Assembly: GCF_900104725.1 (NCBI RefSeq)
Contig: NZ_LT629758.1
Location: 4,030,001-4,094,000, forward strand
Length of the DNA: 64,000 nt
Reading direction: 5' to 3'
Origin: Actinoplanes derwentensis
Lineage (GTDB): Bacteria; Actinomycetota; Actinomycetes; Mycobacteriales; Micromonosporaceae
In this document: positions 25,943 through 34,942 of the stretch, in pieces
How positions within the stretch are numbered: the first letter of the stretch is position 1
Layout: each line of letters begins with the position of its first letter
The notes under the pieces: model-generated
What the model saw: only the letters and a program-made list of their open reading frames with translations
Database searches by the model: none
Told to the model about the DNA's origin: nothing
Program-made: the position numbers and the translations under genes

Positions 25943-28045
25943 TCAGGTCAGGACGACCAGGCGGCTCGTCGCGCGTGTCATGGCCACATAACGGTCGACG
26001 GCGCCCTCGATGCCGGCGCCGAACGACTCCGGTTCGATCAGGACCACCAGATCAAATTCCAGGCCCTTCGCGAGTACGGGGGTCAGAACCCGTACACCAG
26101 ACCGGTCTTGATCGCGCTCTGCCCTGATCACGCAGGCGGTGCCCTCGGTGTGGCCGTCGAGGATCGCGTCCAGCTCGGCGAGCGAGCCGTGGTGCACTCC
26201 GATACCGCTGCTCCGGATCGAGGTGGGCACGTTGGCGTCCGGCAGGACGGCCCGGATCACCGGTTCCGCCTCGGCCATCACCTCGGCCGGCGTCCGGTAG
26301 TTCACCGTCAGCGACGCCGTCGTGATCCGGGCGACCCCCACCCGTTCCAGCCGCTCCCGCCACGACTCGGTGAAGCCGTGCCGGGCCTGGGCCCGGTCGC
26401 CGACGATCGTCAGGCTCCGCGACGGGCACCGGGACAGCAGCATCTGCCACTCGGCGTCGGTCAGCTCCTGCGCCTCGTCCACGACCACGTGGTCGAACGT
26501 CTTCTCCATCGAGTCACCAGCCGGCTCGTCACCGGCCAGCACCTCCCGCAGATCCTGCTGCCGAAGCATGGTCATCAGGCCTTCGCCGTCGTCGTACTCG
26601 CTCGAGGCGATCAGATCGTCGACGACCCGGTCCATGCCGGCCTGCCGGACTCCGGCCGCGGCCTCCCGGCGGCGCCGGTCGCTCGCCGCCGCGGGATCAC
26701 CGAGTCGACGCCGCACCGCGTCGAGCAGCGGCAGGTCGGCGTCGGTCCAGGCCAACGGATCGGCCCGCTGCAGCGTGCGGATCTCGCCGGCGCTCAGCCA
26801 GGGCGCGCATCGGCGCAGGTAGGCGGGCACCGACCAGAGATCCGCGACCAGGTCGGCGGCCTCCAGCAGCGGCCACGACCGGCTGAAGGCCCGCCGCAGG
26901 TCCCGGCTGCGGGCCAGTTCCGCCTCGCCGGTCCCGGACTTCGCCGCCAGGATCGCGAGCAGTTCGGCCCAGACCTGGTCGCGGGCGTCGTTGTGCGGGG
27001 TGCCCGGGTCCGGGGCCTCGAACGCCGCCGCCCAGTCCGCCACGCTGACCGGGACGTCCTCGTCCTCGGTGCTGACCACCATGGGCTTGCCGGGTGGTTC
27101 CTGATAGAACCGGACCGCCGTCTCCATCGCCGCCACCAGGTCCTTCGAGGATTTCAGCCGGGCCACCTCCGGGTCGGTCTCGGGGACCGCCGTCGCCCCT
27201 TCGGCGACCAGGCCACGGATGGTGCAGGTCTGCACGTCGTCCTCACCCAGGTTCGGCAGCACGTCGGCGACGTAGGCCAGGTACGGCTCGTGCGGGCCGA
27301 CGAACAGCACCCGCTTGAGCCGGGGATCGGAGTAGCGCAGGTAGGCGGTGCGGTGCAGGGCCACCACGGTCTTGCCGGTGCCCGGCCCGCCGTCCACCAG
27401 TAGCGCGCCCGCCGAACCGGCCCGGACGATGGCGTCCTGGTCGGCCTGGATGGTGCCGAGCACGTCCCGCATCCGCGGCGACCGGCTGCTGCCGAGACTG
27501 GCGATGAACGCTGACTGGTCGTCGAGGGCCACGTGCCCCCGCAGACCGTCGGCGGTGAACACCTCGTCCCAGTAGTCGGTCACCCGGCCGCCGGTCCACC
27601 GGTAGCGTCGGCGGCTGACCAGGCCCATCGGGTTGGCGTGGGTGGCGCCGAAGAACGGTTCAGCGGCCGGGGAACGCCAGTCCACCAGCAGCCGGCCGCC
27701 CTCGGAGTCGGTCAGCCCGAACCGGCCGATGTAGATCGTCTCCCCGTCCGCCCGGACCATCCGCCCGAGGCAGAGGTCCAGGCTGAACCGGCGCAGCGCC
27801 CGCAGCCGGCCGGTCATCCGGCGGACCGCGTCGTCCCGGTCCACGGCCTGCCGGCCCTTACCGGCGGGCGCCTTGCGCTCGGTGTCGAGCCGCTCGGACA
27901 GTTCGGCGATCGACCGTCCGAGGCTTTCCGCGATGCCGCCGAAATGCTTGTCGTCGGCGGCGATCATGGCCGTCTCCGCCTTGGCGGCGAGCCGGTCCGG
28001 CAGCGCGAAGGCCGTGGTGAAGGCACTGGTGGTGGACAGGTTCAA
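25943..28045 (-). CDS. helR: HelR-like UvrD-family RNA polymerase-recycling ATPase
   Basis: This superfamily 1 helicase-like protein is of the HelD/HelR group. In Streptomyces, HelR displaces rifamycin from RNA polymerase and gives tolerance. Walker A GGPGTGKT lies near residue 220 and the Walker B-like VVVDEAQELTDAEW near 530. UvrD-type motifs NYRTP and the late GLEFDLVVLIEPE and YVAMTRAT follow. The conserved N-terminus ALPDRLAAKAE...IAADDKHF supports the family. The start chosen is TTG 28045. The frame is open to a TTG at 28114, but that codon lies inside the palindrome at 28101-28119, which I take as regulatory. The gene is divergent from a 51-aa ORF. Confidence 0.88.
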   Translation of the reverse strand: MNLSTTSAFTTAFALPDRLAAKAETAMIAADDKHFGGIAESLGRSIAELSERLDTERKAPAGKGRQAVDRDDAVRRMTGRLRALRRFSLDLCLGRMVRADGETIYIGRFGLTDSEGGRLLVDWRSPAAEPFFGATHANPMGLVSRRRYRWTGGRVTDYWDEVFTADGLRGHVALDDQSAFIASLGSSRSPRMRDVLGTIQADQDAIVRAGSAGALLVDGGPGTGKTVVALHRTAYLRYSDPRLKRVLFVGPHEPYLAYVADVLPNLGEDDVQTCTIRGLVAEGATAVPETDPEVARLKSSKDLVAAMETAVRFYQEPPGKPMVVSTEDEDVPVSVADWAAAFEAPDPGTPHNDARDQVWAELLAILAAKSGTGEAELARSRDLRRAFSRSWPLLEAADLVADLWSVPAYLRRCAPWLSAGEIRTLQRADPLAWTDADLPLLDAVRRRLGDPAAASDRRRREAAAGVRQAGMDRVVDDLIASSEYDDGEGLMTMLRQQDLREVLAGDEPAGDSMEKTFDHVVVDEAQELTDAEWQMLLSRCPSRSLTIVGDRAQARHGFTESWRERLERVGVARITTASLTVNYRTPAEVMAEAEPVIRAVLPDANVPTSIRSSGIGVHHGSLAELDAILDGHTEGTACVIRAERDQDRSGVRVLTPVLAKGLEFDLVVLIEPESFGAGIEGAVDRYVAMTRATSRLVVLT

Positions 28046-28100
28046 GGCTTCCCCGCTTCGCCGGATCGTGTCGTCGAACAGCGATTCTGCGCCCGCACCT

Positions 28101-28119
28101 GGGTCTTGCGGCAAGACCC
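28101..28119. promoter_or_regulatory. Rifamycin-associated element (RAE), perfect 19-bp palindrome
   Basis: GGGTCTTGCGGCAAGACCC is a 9-1-9 perfect inverted repeat. It matches the spacing and core (CTTGC-x-GCAAG) of the RAE described upstream of rifamycin-resistance genes in actinobacteria. It lies 56 bp upstream of the chosen helR start, so rifamycin-inducible expression of helR is expected. Confidence 0.85.
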
Positions 28120-28245
28120 CCTACGTGCTATACGTTAGAAGTGGCGACGAGGTATTCGCCCTTTTTTTCTGCGCCAACCTGTCAATAAGCTGCGTGTTGA
28201 CGCGCGACAGGTGTCGATTCCGGCCCCGCTGGGCACACTGGATGC

Positions 28246-28401
28246 ATGGCTTCCATCACGCAGCGTATCCAGGCCTTCCTCAACAGTCCCAAGGGCCGTC
28301 AGCTCGCCGAGCAGGGCCGCCGTCAGCTGGCCAAGCCGGAGAACCAGCAGAAACTCAAGGGCCTCCTGGCGAAGTTCCAGGGACGCGGCAGCCGCCGCTG
28401 A
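28246..28401 (+). CDS. 51-aa basic helical protein (hypothetical)
   Basis: ATG 28246 to TGA 28401 encodes 51 residues that begin MASITQRIQAFLNSPKGRQ and end in a basic RGSRR tail. It is rich in Gln, Arg, Lys and Leu with regular hydrophobic spacing, so it is probably two amphipathic helices. Similar small basic proteins with an NSPKGR/NSPQGR phrase occur in actinobacteria without known function; that comparison is from memory. It is divergent from helR across the RAE-bearing region, and its stop is two bases from the convergent Nudix gene's stop. Third codon positions are strongly G/C, supporting real coding. Confidence 0.6.
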   Translation: MASITQRIQAFLNSPKGRQLAEQGRRQLAKPENQQKLKGLLAKFQGRGSRR

Positions 28402-28403
28402 GG

Positions 28404-28856
28404 TCAGCCCCAGGTGCGGAACTCCCTGACCAGCTCGGGCAGGGAGGGTGGCTCCAGGCGGTCGGGCAGAGCGGTCAGCGCGGCCGGGTCGACCCACCGA
28501 TGGGCGATCAGTTCATTCTGCTCGTACGGCAGCAGATTGTCCCGGACCAGCGGCGGCCGCACCGTGGGGAAGAACGCCGCGAAGAACTGCTCGGCCCCGG
28601 TGTACCGGACGCCTTTCCAGACGCTGCCCCGTTCCACGTCGGCGAACCGCTCCCCCACCAGGGACGCATCGAGCCCGGTCTCCTCGGCCAGTTCCCGTCG
28701 CGCCGCCTGCCACGGTGTCTCCCCCGGATCGATCCCGCCACCCGGCGGCTCCCAGAGCCGTTCGCCCGAGACCGGGTCCTCCCAGTTCAGCAGCAGGACC
28801 CAGCCGCTGGCGTCGAAACAGAGCACGCGAACTGCCGGTCGGTGAACGGACGTCAT
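28404..28856 (-). CDS. Nudix hydrolase
   Basis: This 150-residue protein starts at ATG 28856. The Nudix box G-x5-E-x7-R-E-x2-E-E-x-G is complete in GGGIDPGETPWQAARRELAE followed by ETGL, around residues 38-62. Its glutamates bind the Mg ions for cleaving nucleoside-diphosphate-linked substrates. The N-terminus VRVLCFDASGWVLLLNWEDP and the ending HRWVDPAALTALPD fit the MutT-like fold. The substrate cannot be predicted. It is divergent from the Sua5/YrdC gene, with 23 bp between the starts, and convergent with the 51-aa ORF. Confidence 0.92.
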   Translation of the reverse strand: MTSVHRPAVRVLCFDASGWVLLLNWEDPVSGERLWEPPGGGIDPGETPWQAARRELAEETGLDASLVGERFADVERGSVWKGVRYTGAEQFFAAFFPTVRPPLVRDNLLPYEQNELIAHRWVDPAALTALPDRLEPPSLPELVREFRTWG

Positions 28857-28879
28857 GCGGGAAGCCTAAGCTGTCGAAA

Positions 28880-29512
28880 GTGGCCAAGTACTTCGACGTG
28901 CACCCGGACAACCCGCAGCCCCGCAGCATTCATCAGGTCGTCGACCTGATCCGCGCTGACGGGCTGATCGCCTATCCGACCGACTCCTGTTTCGCCCTCG
29001 GCTGCCGGATGGGCAGCAAGGACGCCCTGGACCGGATCCGGGCGATCCGGCATCTGGACGACCGGCACCATTTCACGCTGCTGTGTCATGACTTCGCACA
29101 GCTGGGGCAGTTCGTGACGGTCAACAACGCGCTGTTCCGGGCGGTGAAGGCCTCGACGCCGGGGCCGTACACGTTCATCCTGCCCGCGACCAAAGAGGTG
29201 CCGCGACGGCTGCTGCACCCGAAGAAGAAGACCGTCGGCGTCCGGATCACCAGTCACTCCACGGCCCAGGCGATCCTCGCCGAGCTGGGTGAGCCGCTGG
29301 TCTCGTCGACGCTGTTGCTGCCCGGCGAGCTGGAGCCGATGACACAGGGCTGGGAGATCAAGGAGGCCCTGGATCACGTGATCGACGCGGTGATCGACTC
29401 CGGGGAGTGCGGCACCGAGCCGACAACCGTGATCGACCTGTCCGAGGGCACGCCGGAGATCCTGCGGGTCGGCGCAGGCGATCCGGACCGGTTCATGCCG
29501 AGCGGAGTTTGA
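28880..29512 (+). CDS. Sua5/YciO/YrdC-family L-threonylcarbamoyladenylate synthase-like protein
   Basis: This 210-residue protein starts at GTG 28880. The YrdC fold is recognised by GLIAYPTDSCFALGC, where the core enzyme has YPTDT(V/T)YGL(G/A), by RHLDDRHHFTLLCHDFAQL, by TPGPYTFILPATKEVPRRLL and by KTVGVRIT. DSCFALGC and the spacing point to the YciO branch of the family rather than the essential TsaC/Sua5, so a role in t6A tRNA modification is not certain. The last 20 bases overlap the SARP regulator gene tail to tail. Confidence 0.87.
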   Translation: MAKYFDVHPDNPQPRSIHQVVDLIRADGLIAYPTDSCFALGCRMGSKDALDRIRAIRHLDDRHHFTLLCHDFAQLGQFVTVNNALFRAVKASTPGPYTFILPATKEVPRRLLHPKKKTVGVRITSHSTAQAILAELGEPLVSSTLLLPGELEPMTQGWEIKEALDHVIDAVIDSGECGTEPTTVIDLSEGTPEILRVGAGDPDRFMPSGV

Positions 29513-32300
29513 CCGCCAGCTCCGCGGCCCGTGGGTGGTCGATCCGCTCCAGCAGGGCGAGCGCCTCCCGCCACTGAGCCGCCGCCTCCGCACTGTCACC
29601 GGCCCGGATCAGCGCATCACCCAGGTGCTCCCGGATGTCCGCTTCCCGGAACAGGTCGGTGATCTCCAGGCCGAACTCCAGCGCCTGGCGGAAGGCGGCG
29701 ATCGCCTCGACGTGGTCGCCGAGGTTCATATGCGCCCAGCCGATGCTGTCCCAGGTCGAGGCACTGCCGTGCCGGTCGTTCATCTCCTGGTGTAGCACCA
29801 GGGCGTCGCGAAGGTACCCCAGGGCCAGGTCGTGGCGTCCGTCCCGGGCCGTCGACCAGCCCAGCGCGCTGAGGGCCCGCGCCTCGACGACCTTGTCGCC
29901 TGCCTCCCGGAAGAGCGGGCGGGACAGCAGGATCAGCTCCTGGCACTCGGCGTGGCGGCCCTGCTGGTCGCGCATCCAGGCGAGCCCGAACAGCACGTGG
30001 GCGCGCCCGCCCGGATCACCGATCCGCTCGTAGATCCGGGACGCCTCGGCGTACTGCTTCTCGGCATCGTCGTACTGGCCGACCTTGATGTGGCTGCGCG
30101 CCAGCGACCGGCGGGCGGCGGCCTCGGCGACCGGCTCGCCCCGGCGGTGGGCGGCGGCGACGGCGATCCGCTCGACCGCGCTCCAGTCGTCCCAGTGGCC
30201 CTGCCGTTCCAGGAAACCGGACATCTCCCAGGGCATCTGCCAGCCGTAGTCGTCGATCTCGGCGGCGAACCGGAGGGCCGCCATCAGGTTCGGGATCTCG
30301 GCGGCGAACCAGGTGAAGCACTCGGCCTCCCCGGCGAGCCGCTCGGGCCGCACCCCCGCCGCCGGTTCGCTCGCCGCCCGCCGCGGGCGATGCGGCTCCC
30401 GGAGCGCGGCGGCGGCTCGCGCGGTGTGCAGCAGGTGGTCCAGGAGGCGGCGCGCCGCCGGGTCACGTTCGGTTTCTTCCAGCAGATCAGCGGCGTACGC
30501 CCGGAGAAGGTCGTGCATCACGTACCGACCCGGCCGCTGCTCGCTGATCAGGCTGGCGGTGACGAGTTCGGTCAGCGCCGCCCCGGGCTCGTCACCCACG
30601 CCCGTCAAGGGCCCGGTCACGCCGTCCGGGGAGCCGGTCGCGCCCTCCAGGGAGCGGATCGTGGCCGCTGAGATGTCCGGGCCCGGGTTGACGCCGAGCA
30701 ACCGGAACAGCCGGGCCCCGGCGGGGCTGAGTGCCCGGTAGGACCAGGAGAACACGATCCGTGGATCGGTCTCGTCGTCGCCGTCGCCGAGTCCGTCGAG
30801 CCGGGACGCGGCGAGTTCGGCGGCGAGTTCGGCGAGTGGCTGCCCGGTGCGCATGGCGGCCCGGGCGGCCACCGTGACGAGGGCGAGCGGCAGGCCCGCG
30901 GTGGCGGCGACCAGGGCGGCGACGGTGTCCGGTTCGGCGGTGAGGCGGACCCGGCCGAGGCGTCCGGCGAGCAGTTCCCCGGCCTGTCCGCCGTCCAGGA
31001 CGGCGAGCGGCACCGGCAGGGCGCCGTGCGAGGCGACCAGGCCGCTGAGCCGGTCCCGGCTGGTCACGATGACGGCGTTGTCCCCGGTGCCGGGCAGCAG
31101 CGGCCGGGCGTGGGCGGCGTCGCGGGCGTTGTCCAGCACGATCAGCAGTCGCCGCCCGTGGAGCAGGCTCCGCAGCAGCCCGATCCGGGCGTCCAGGCCG
31201 GGCGGGATCGGGTGACCGGGTGCGAGTGCGGTGACCAGGTTGTGGGCCGCCTCATCGGGGGTCATCACCTCCTCCCGGCGGTCGAAGCCGCGCAGGTTGA
31301 GGTAGAGCTGCCCGTCCGGGAACCGCTCGCGGGCGCCGTGTCCCCAGTGCACGGCCAGCGCGGACTTGCCGACGCCGGGCGGGCCGGTGACGACGGCGAT
31401 CCGGGAACCACCGGCGAGGATCCGGTCGAGTTCGGCGGCCTCGGCGCGGCGGCCGGTGAAGGCGATGGCGCCGGCCGGAAGCTGGGCGGGCGCGGCGGGA
31501 CGAGCAACCGGGGCGGGTGCAGGCGACGTCGGCGCAGGAACTGCGGAGGCGGGCGATGCGGAGGCGGCGTCGTCGCGCAGGATGCGGGTGTGCAGGCCGG
31601 TGAGTTCCGGGCCGGGGCCGGTGCCGAGTTGGTCGGCGATGGCGTCACTGGCCCGGGCGAACGTCTCCAGGGCCTGCGCCGGGCGGCCGGCCTCGACCAG
31701 GGCTCGCATCAGCACGGCGGCCAGGCTCTCGGCGGTGGGGTGTTCGGCGGCCACCGGGGCCAGGATCCCGGCGGCGTCCTCGGCCCGCCCGGCGCGCAGG
31801 ACGGCGCGGCCCAGCCGGGTGTGGACGTCGAGACGTTCCCGGGTCAGCGAGTCCCGGACCCGGGCCGCCCAGGAGCCGGGCACTCCGGCGAGGGCTTCGC
31901 TCTCCCAGCCGTCGAGGGCGGTACGCAGCAGTCCGATGGCCTGCTCGTGGTCACCGGTGTCCTCGGCGGCACGGGCCTCGGTCACGTGGCGGCGGGCCCG
32001 GTGCAGGTCGACCAGTTCGGGGTCGCAGTCGATCAGGTAGCCGCCGTCGGTGAACCGGATGCTGCCGGGACCCAGGACCGGGTCGAGGACCCGGCGCAGG
32101 CGGGTGGCGTACGGCGCGAGCGGGGTGCCCGAACGCGGTGGCGAGTCGTCCCAGACCCGGTCGATCAGGGTGCCGGCCGGGATCACCTGGCGTGGGCTGA
32201 GCAGCAGGGCGGCGAGCAGGCAGCGTTGTTTCCCGGGGCCCAGATCGATGTCGTTCCCGCCGGTCCGCAACCGCATCGGCCCCAGTAGCCGCCAGTGCAT
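29493..32300 (-). CDS. AfsR/SARP-type regulator: OmpR-like DNA-binding + BTAD + NB-ARC ATPase + TPR
   Basis: This large 935-residue regulator starts at ATG 32300, with GAGGAAGA upstream. Residues 1-90 are an OmpR-like winged helix (LLGPMRLRTGGNDIDLGPGKQRCLLAALLL). Residues 95-240 form the bacterial transcriptional activation domain. A Pro/Ala-rich linker leads to an NB-ARC ATPase with Walker A GPPGVGKSALA near 306-315, LLIVLDNA as Walker B and RDRLSGL. The last third is helical TPR repeats (GRAHVLFGLAWMRDQQGR, ALSALGWSTARDGRH). This architecture is that of AfsR, which activates secondary metabolism. No biosynthetic cluster adjoins, so the target genes are unknown. The neighbouring cellulase genes are not obviously linked. 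Confidence 0.93.
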   Translation of the reverse strand: MHWRLLGPMRLRTGGNDIDLGPGKQRCLLAALLLSPRQVIPAGTLIDRVWDDSPPRSGTPLAPYATRLRRVLDPVLGPGSIRFTDGGYLIDCDPELVDLHRARRHVTEARAAEDTGDHEQAIGLLRTALDGWESEALAGVPGSWAARVRDSLTRERLDVHTRLGRAVLRAGRAEDAAGILAPVAAEHPTAESLAAVLMRALVEAGRPAQALETFARASDAIADQLGTGPGPELTGLHTRILRDDAASASPASAVPAPTSPAPAPVARPAAPAQLPAGAIAFTGRRAEAAELDRILAGGSRIAVVTGPPGVGKSALAVHWGHGARERFPDGQLYLNLRGFDRREEVMTPDEAAHNLVTALAPGHPIPPGLDARIGLLRSLLHGRRLLIVLDNARDAAHARPLLPGTGDNAVIVTSRDRLSGLVASHGALPVPLAVLDGGQAGELLAGRLGRVRLTAEPDTVAALVAATAGLPLALVTVAARAAMRTGQPLAELAAELAASRLDGLGDGDDETDPRIVFSWSYRALSPAGARLFRLLGVNPGPDISAATIRSLEGATGSPDGVTGPLTGVGDEPGAALTELVTASLISEQRPGRYVMHDLLRAYAADLLEETERDPAARRLLDHLLHTARAAAALREPHRPRRAASEPAAGVRPERLAGEAECFTWFAAEIPNLMAALRFAAEIDDYGWQMPWEMSGFLERQGHWDDWSAVERIAVAAAHRRGEPVAEAAARRSLARSHIKVGQYDDAEKQYAEASRIYERIGDPGGRAHVLFGLAWMRDQQGRHAECQELILLSRPLFREAGDKVVEARALSALGWSTARDGRHDLALGYLRDALVLHQEMNDRHGSASTWDSIGWAHMNLGDHVEAIAAFRQALEFGLEITDLFREADIREHLGDALIRAGDSAEAAAQWREALALLERIDHPRAAELAVKLRSA

Positions 32301-32454
32301 TGGCCGTCTTCCTCCGGTCGGTGTGATCAGCCCGAGAGATAGACGATTCCGCACGTGCAAACCATTTGCAAACGAAGATCGTCACGATGGAACGGCGTCC
32401 ACGACCCACGGGGGGTCGTGGGCGCGATACCCGCTGCTCAGACGCGCGGATCGC

Positions 32455-33795
32455 TCAGCGGAACAGATCCAGCGGGATGGCCGCCGCGAGCGCCGCCGTG
32501 CCCAGGTCGTTGGGGTGCAGTCCGTCGCCGGAGTCGTACCGCGCCTGCATCCGCTCCGGGGCGGCCGGGTCACGGACCGCCGCGTCGAAGTCGACCACCG
32601 CGTCGTACTCCCCGCCGACCTTGATCCAGGTGTTGAGGGTGTGCCGTTTGATCAGGTTGGCCGGGTTGTTGTAGCGGGCCGAGGCGGCGCCGAACGGCAG
32701 CAGGGTGCCACCGACCACCAGCAGCCCGGCAGACCTGGCCCGCAGGATCAGCTCCCGGTGCCCGGCGATCAGCTGGGCCGGTGTCACCGACGGGTTGTTG
32801 GCCAGGTCGTTGACGCCGATCAGGGTCACCACGTAACGCACGCCGGGCTGGCCTAGCACGTCCCGGTCGAACCGGCGCAGCGCCGCCGCGCCCACCGACG
32901 CCTCCTCCGCGGCCTGCCCGGTCTTGTCCTCATAGCCGAAGAGCAGCCGGTTGCCGCTGAGACCGACGTTGAGCAGCCCGCGCGGCACCCGATCGACGCG
33001 GAACCGGGCGGCCAGCAGGTCGGGCCAGCGGTGATTGGTGTTGTCGGTGGTCTCGGTGCCGCACGTGATCGAGTCACCGAGGGCCACGATCGAGGCCGCG
33101 TTACGGACCGTGCGCACGCTGAGCCCGGTGATCCACAGGTAGCGGGTGACCCGTTTGCCGGTGCCGGGGCCGTCCACTGCGGTGGCGTCGCCGGCGACGA
33201 TCAGGTTCGACTGCTTGGAGCGGGGGCTGACCGTGCCGACGATCGTCGGGTCCGGCAGGTAGAGGCTGATCACCAGGTCCATGCCGGCCCCGATGATCAT
33301 GTCGGCGACGTCACTGACCACCGTCTCGCCAGGCGGGATGACGACCTCGGTCGCGCCGTCGAAGGTGAGCGGGCGGGCGCTGCCGGGGACGGTGTTGCTG
33401 GACCGGCCGGTGCCGGAGCGCACGGCGATGCTGGCGGCGCCGATCCGGACCGGCTCCGCGCCGTACTCGTTCGACAGGGTCAGGCGGGGCAGGTCACCGC
33501 CGACGCTGGTGTGCACCACCTGCCGGACGGTCTTCGCGGCGAGCGTGAGAATCTTCTCGGTCGGGACCGCTGTCGGCGCGGCGGCCCAGGTGCCGACCCG
33601 GGCGGGCGCGCGTGCGATGCTGTCGCGCTGACCGGCCTCACCGGGCGTGCCCATGACGACGGTCGCGCCGGCGCCGCCCAGCAGGAGGCCACGGCGGGTG
33701 ACCCCCCGGGCGAAACCACGCCAGCCCGAAGATCCGATAAGAGATGTTTTCTGCTTTATGGGGGCAATGTAGGGATACTCCCACTGCCTCGTCAA
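32455..33795 (-). CDS. Secreted SGNH/GDSL hydrolase, Tat-type signal
   Basis: This 446-residue secreted esterase/lipase-like protein has its only usable start upstream of the signal at TTG 33795, preceded by GGAGGGG. The twin-arginine signal is GVTRRGLLLGGAGATVV near residue 31. A beta-rich domain of about 150 residues precedes the SGNH domain. Block I is IVALGDSITCGTET with nucleophile Ser, block III is LIGVNDLANN and block V is GDGLHPNDLGTAALA. The order matches actinobacterial SGNH proteins related to rhamnogalacturonan acetylesterase. The substrate is unknown, though it sits beside the LPMO/GH48/GH74 operon, from which a hairpin separates it. A -35/-10-like pair overlaps the first codons. 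Confidence 0.88.
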   Translation of the reverse strand: MTRQWEYPYIAPIKQKTSLIGSSGWRGFARGVTRRGLLLGGAGATVVMGTPGEAGQRDSIARAPARVGTWAAAPTAVPTEKILTLAAKTVRQVVHTSVGGDLPRLTLSNEYGAEPVRIGAASIAVRSGTGRSSNTVPGSARPLTFDGATEVVIPPGETVVSDVADMIIGAGMDLVISLYLPDPTIVGTVSPRSKQSNLIVAGDATAVDGPGTGKRVTRYLWITGLSVRTVRNAASIVALGDSITCGTETTDNTNHRWPDLLAARFRVDRVPRGLLNVGLSGNRLLFGYEDKTGQAAEEASVGAAALRRFDRDVLGQPGVRYVVTLIGVNDLANNPSVTPAQLIAGHRELILRARSAGLLVVGGTLLPFGAASARYNNPANLIKRHTLNTWIKVGGEYDAVVDFDAAVRDPAAPERMQARYDSGDGLHPNDLGTAALAAAIPLDLFR

Positions 33796-33817
33796 GTTAC
33801 CCCTCCGATAACGGGCG

Positions 33818-33853
33818 CCCCCGGCGGCGCGACCTCGATCACACTGCCGGGGG
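33818..33853 (-). terminator. Hairpin ending the cellulase operon
   Basis: CCCCCGGC (33818-33825) and GCCGGGGG (33846-33853) pair perfectly across a 20-base loop. It lies 17 bp after the LPMO stop, between the operon and the SGNH hydrolase gene. Confidence 0.5.
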
Positions 33854-33869
33854 AACCGTCACCGGAGCG

Positions 33870-34940
33870 TCATCCGGTGGAGCACGTTAGGTTCTGAACC
33901 TGTGGCGCGGCTGTGCCGGAGGCCAGGAAACCGAATGTCACGTAACCGTTGGCCGGGACCGTGGCGTTCCAGTTCTCGTTCGTCACCGACACCAGCGAAC
34001 CGCTGCTGGTGCCCTTGCCACTCCAGACCTGGGCGAGCGTCTGACTACCCGGCCACGTCCAGGAGGTGTTCCAGCCGTTCACCGCGGTCGCTCCGGCGTG
34101 CACCATGATCTCTCCCTGGAACCCGCCGGTCCAGGACGAGACGATGCTGTACATCGCCGTACAACCGCTGGGGTTGGGGTTGGGGGTCGTCGAAGTGGTG
34201 GGTGAAGGGCTCGTCGACGGTGACGGACTGGTGCCGCCGCCGACCCCGGTGACCTCGCCGTTGCCGCCGTCGAAGATCACGTCGGAACAGCCGTAGAAGG
34301 TCTCCTGGCTGTCCGAACGCGCCCACACCGAGTAGATCAGGTGCTTGCCGGTCTTGCCGGCCGGGAGCGTGCCGTTCCAGTAGTAGTGGCCGTCGTCGGT
34401 GCCCGGCCCGCCGGTCTCGGCCGGGTTGGTGACCGCGTCGAACGCCACCGGCTCCAGGTCACTCCAGGCCAGCGTCTTGGTCGGGTCGTAGCCGTTCTTG
34501 GTGATGTACAGCGAGAACGTGCCCGGGTGGCGGGCCCAGTTGTTGTACTTGAACTGCACGTTCGCGCCGGACGTCAGGTGGGTCAGCGGCCAGTCGTTGC
34601 GGGCCAGGTTGAATCCGGTGAAGTTGTACGGCCCACCGGTCCCGCCGCTGCACAGCTGCCCGTCCGGGAGGAAGCCGTTGACCCGGCCCGCCCCGTCCGA
34701 GCGGAGCACGGCGAACCAGTTGTAGAGCGAGTTGACGCCACTCGCCGCGACGGCCGCGGCGCAGGCGGCGTTCTTGGGCTCGATCGCGCCGGTCGACGGG
34801 TTACGGCCGTCCTGGTAGCAGAGCCAGGTACGGCTGCCGGGCGCCTGGAGCGCGCCGTGTGCCTGGGCGGGACCGGGCAGAGCCAGGATCCCGGCCGCGG
34901 CGGTGAACAGGACCACCGCGGCCATCTTCAGCAAACGCAT
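33870..34940 (-). CDS. AA10 lytic polysaccharide monooxygenase with CBM2 (cellulose type)
   Basis: This secreted copper enzyme cleaves crystalline cellulose oxidatively. From ATG 34940 the signal peptide (27 residues, ending PGPAQA) is removed to expose His28 (HGALQAPGSRTWLC), the first histidine-brace ligand. The second is the His in NNWARHPGTFSLYITK. Further stretches (SLYNWFAVL, GTDDGHYYWNG, VWARSDSQETFYGCSDVIFDGG) match cellulose-active C1-oxidising CelS2-like AA10s rather than chitin-type ones. A Ser/Thr/Pro linker leads to a C-terminal family 2 binding module starting at CTAMYSIVSSW. The start lies two bases after the GH48 stop, so the two are coupled. Confidence 0.93.
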   Translation of the reverse strand: MRLLKMAAVVLFTAAAGILALPGPAQAHGALQAPGSRTWLCYQDGRNPSTGAIEPKNAACAAAVAASGVNSLYNWFAVLRSDGAGRVNGFLPDGQLCSGGTGGPYNFTGFNLARNDWPLTHLTSGANVQFKYNNWARHPGTFSLYITKNGYDPTKTLAWSDLEPVAFDAVTNPAETGGPGTDDGHYYWNGTLPAGKTGKHLIYSVWARSDSQETFYGCSDVIFDGGNGEVTGVGGGTSPSPSTSPSPTTSTTPNPNPSGCTAMYSIVSSWTGGFQGEIMVHAGATAVNGWNTSWTWPGSQTLAQVWSGKGTSSGSLVSVTNENWNATVPANGYVTFGFLASGTAAPQVQNLTCSTG

Positions 34941-34942
34941 GA

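Noticed and set aside
28045..28114. HelR start at TTG 28114
   Set aside because: The codon lies within the perfect rifamycin-associated palindrome, and the extra 23 residues do not resemble the conserved N-terminus of the family.
31026..32288. Rightward ORF opposite the SARP regulator
   Set aside because: Gly/Arg/Asp-rich composition typical of antisense frames; the opposite strand has clear winged-helix, BTAD and NB-ARC motifs.
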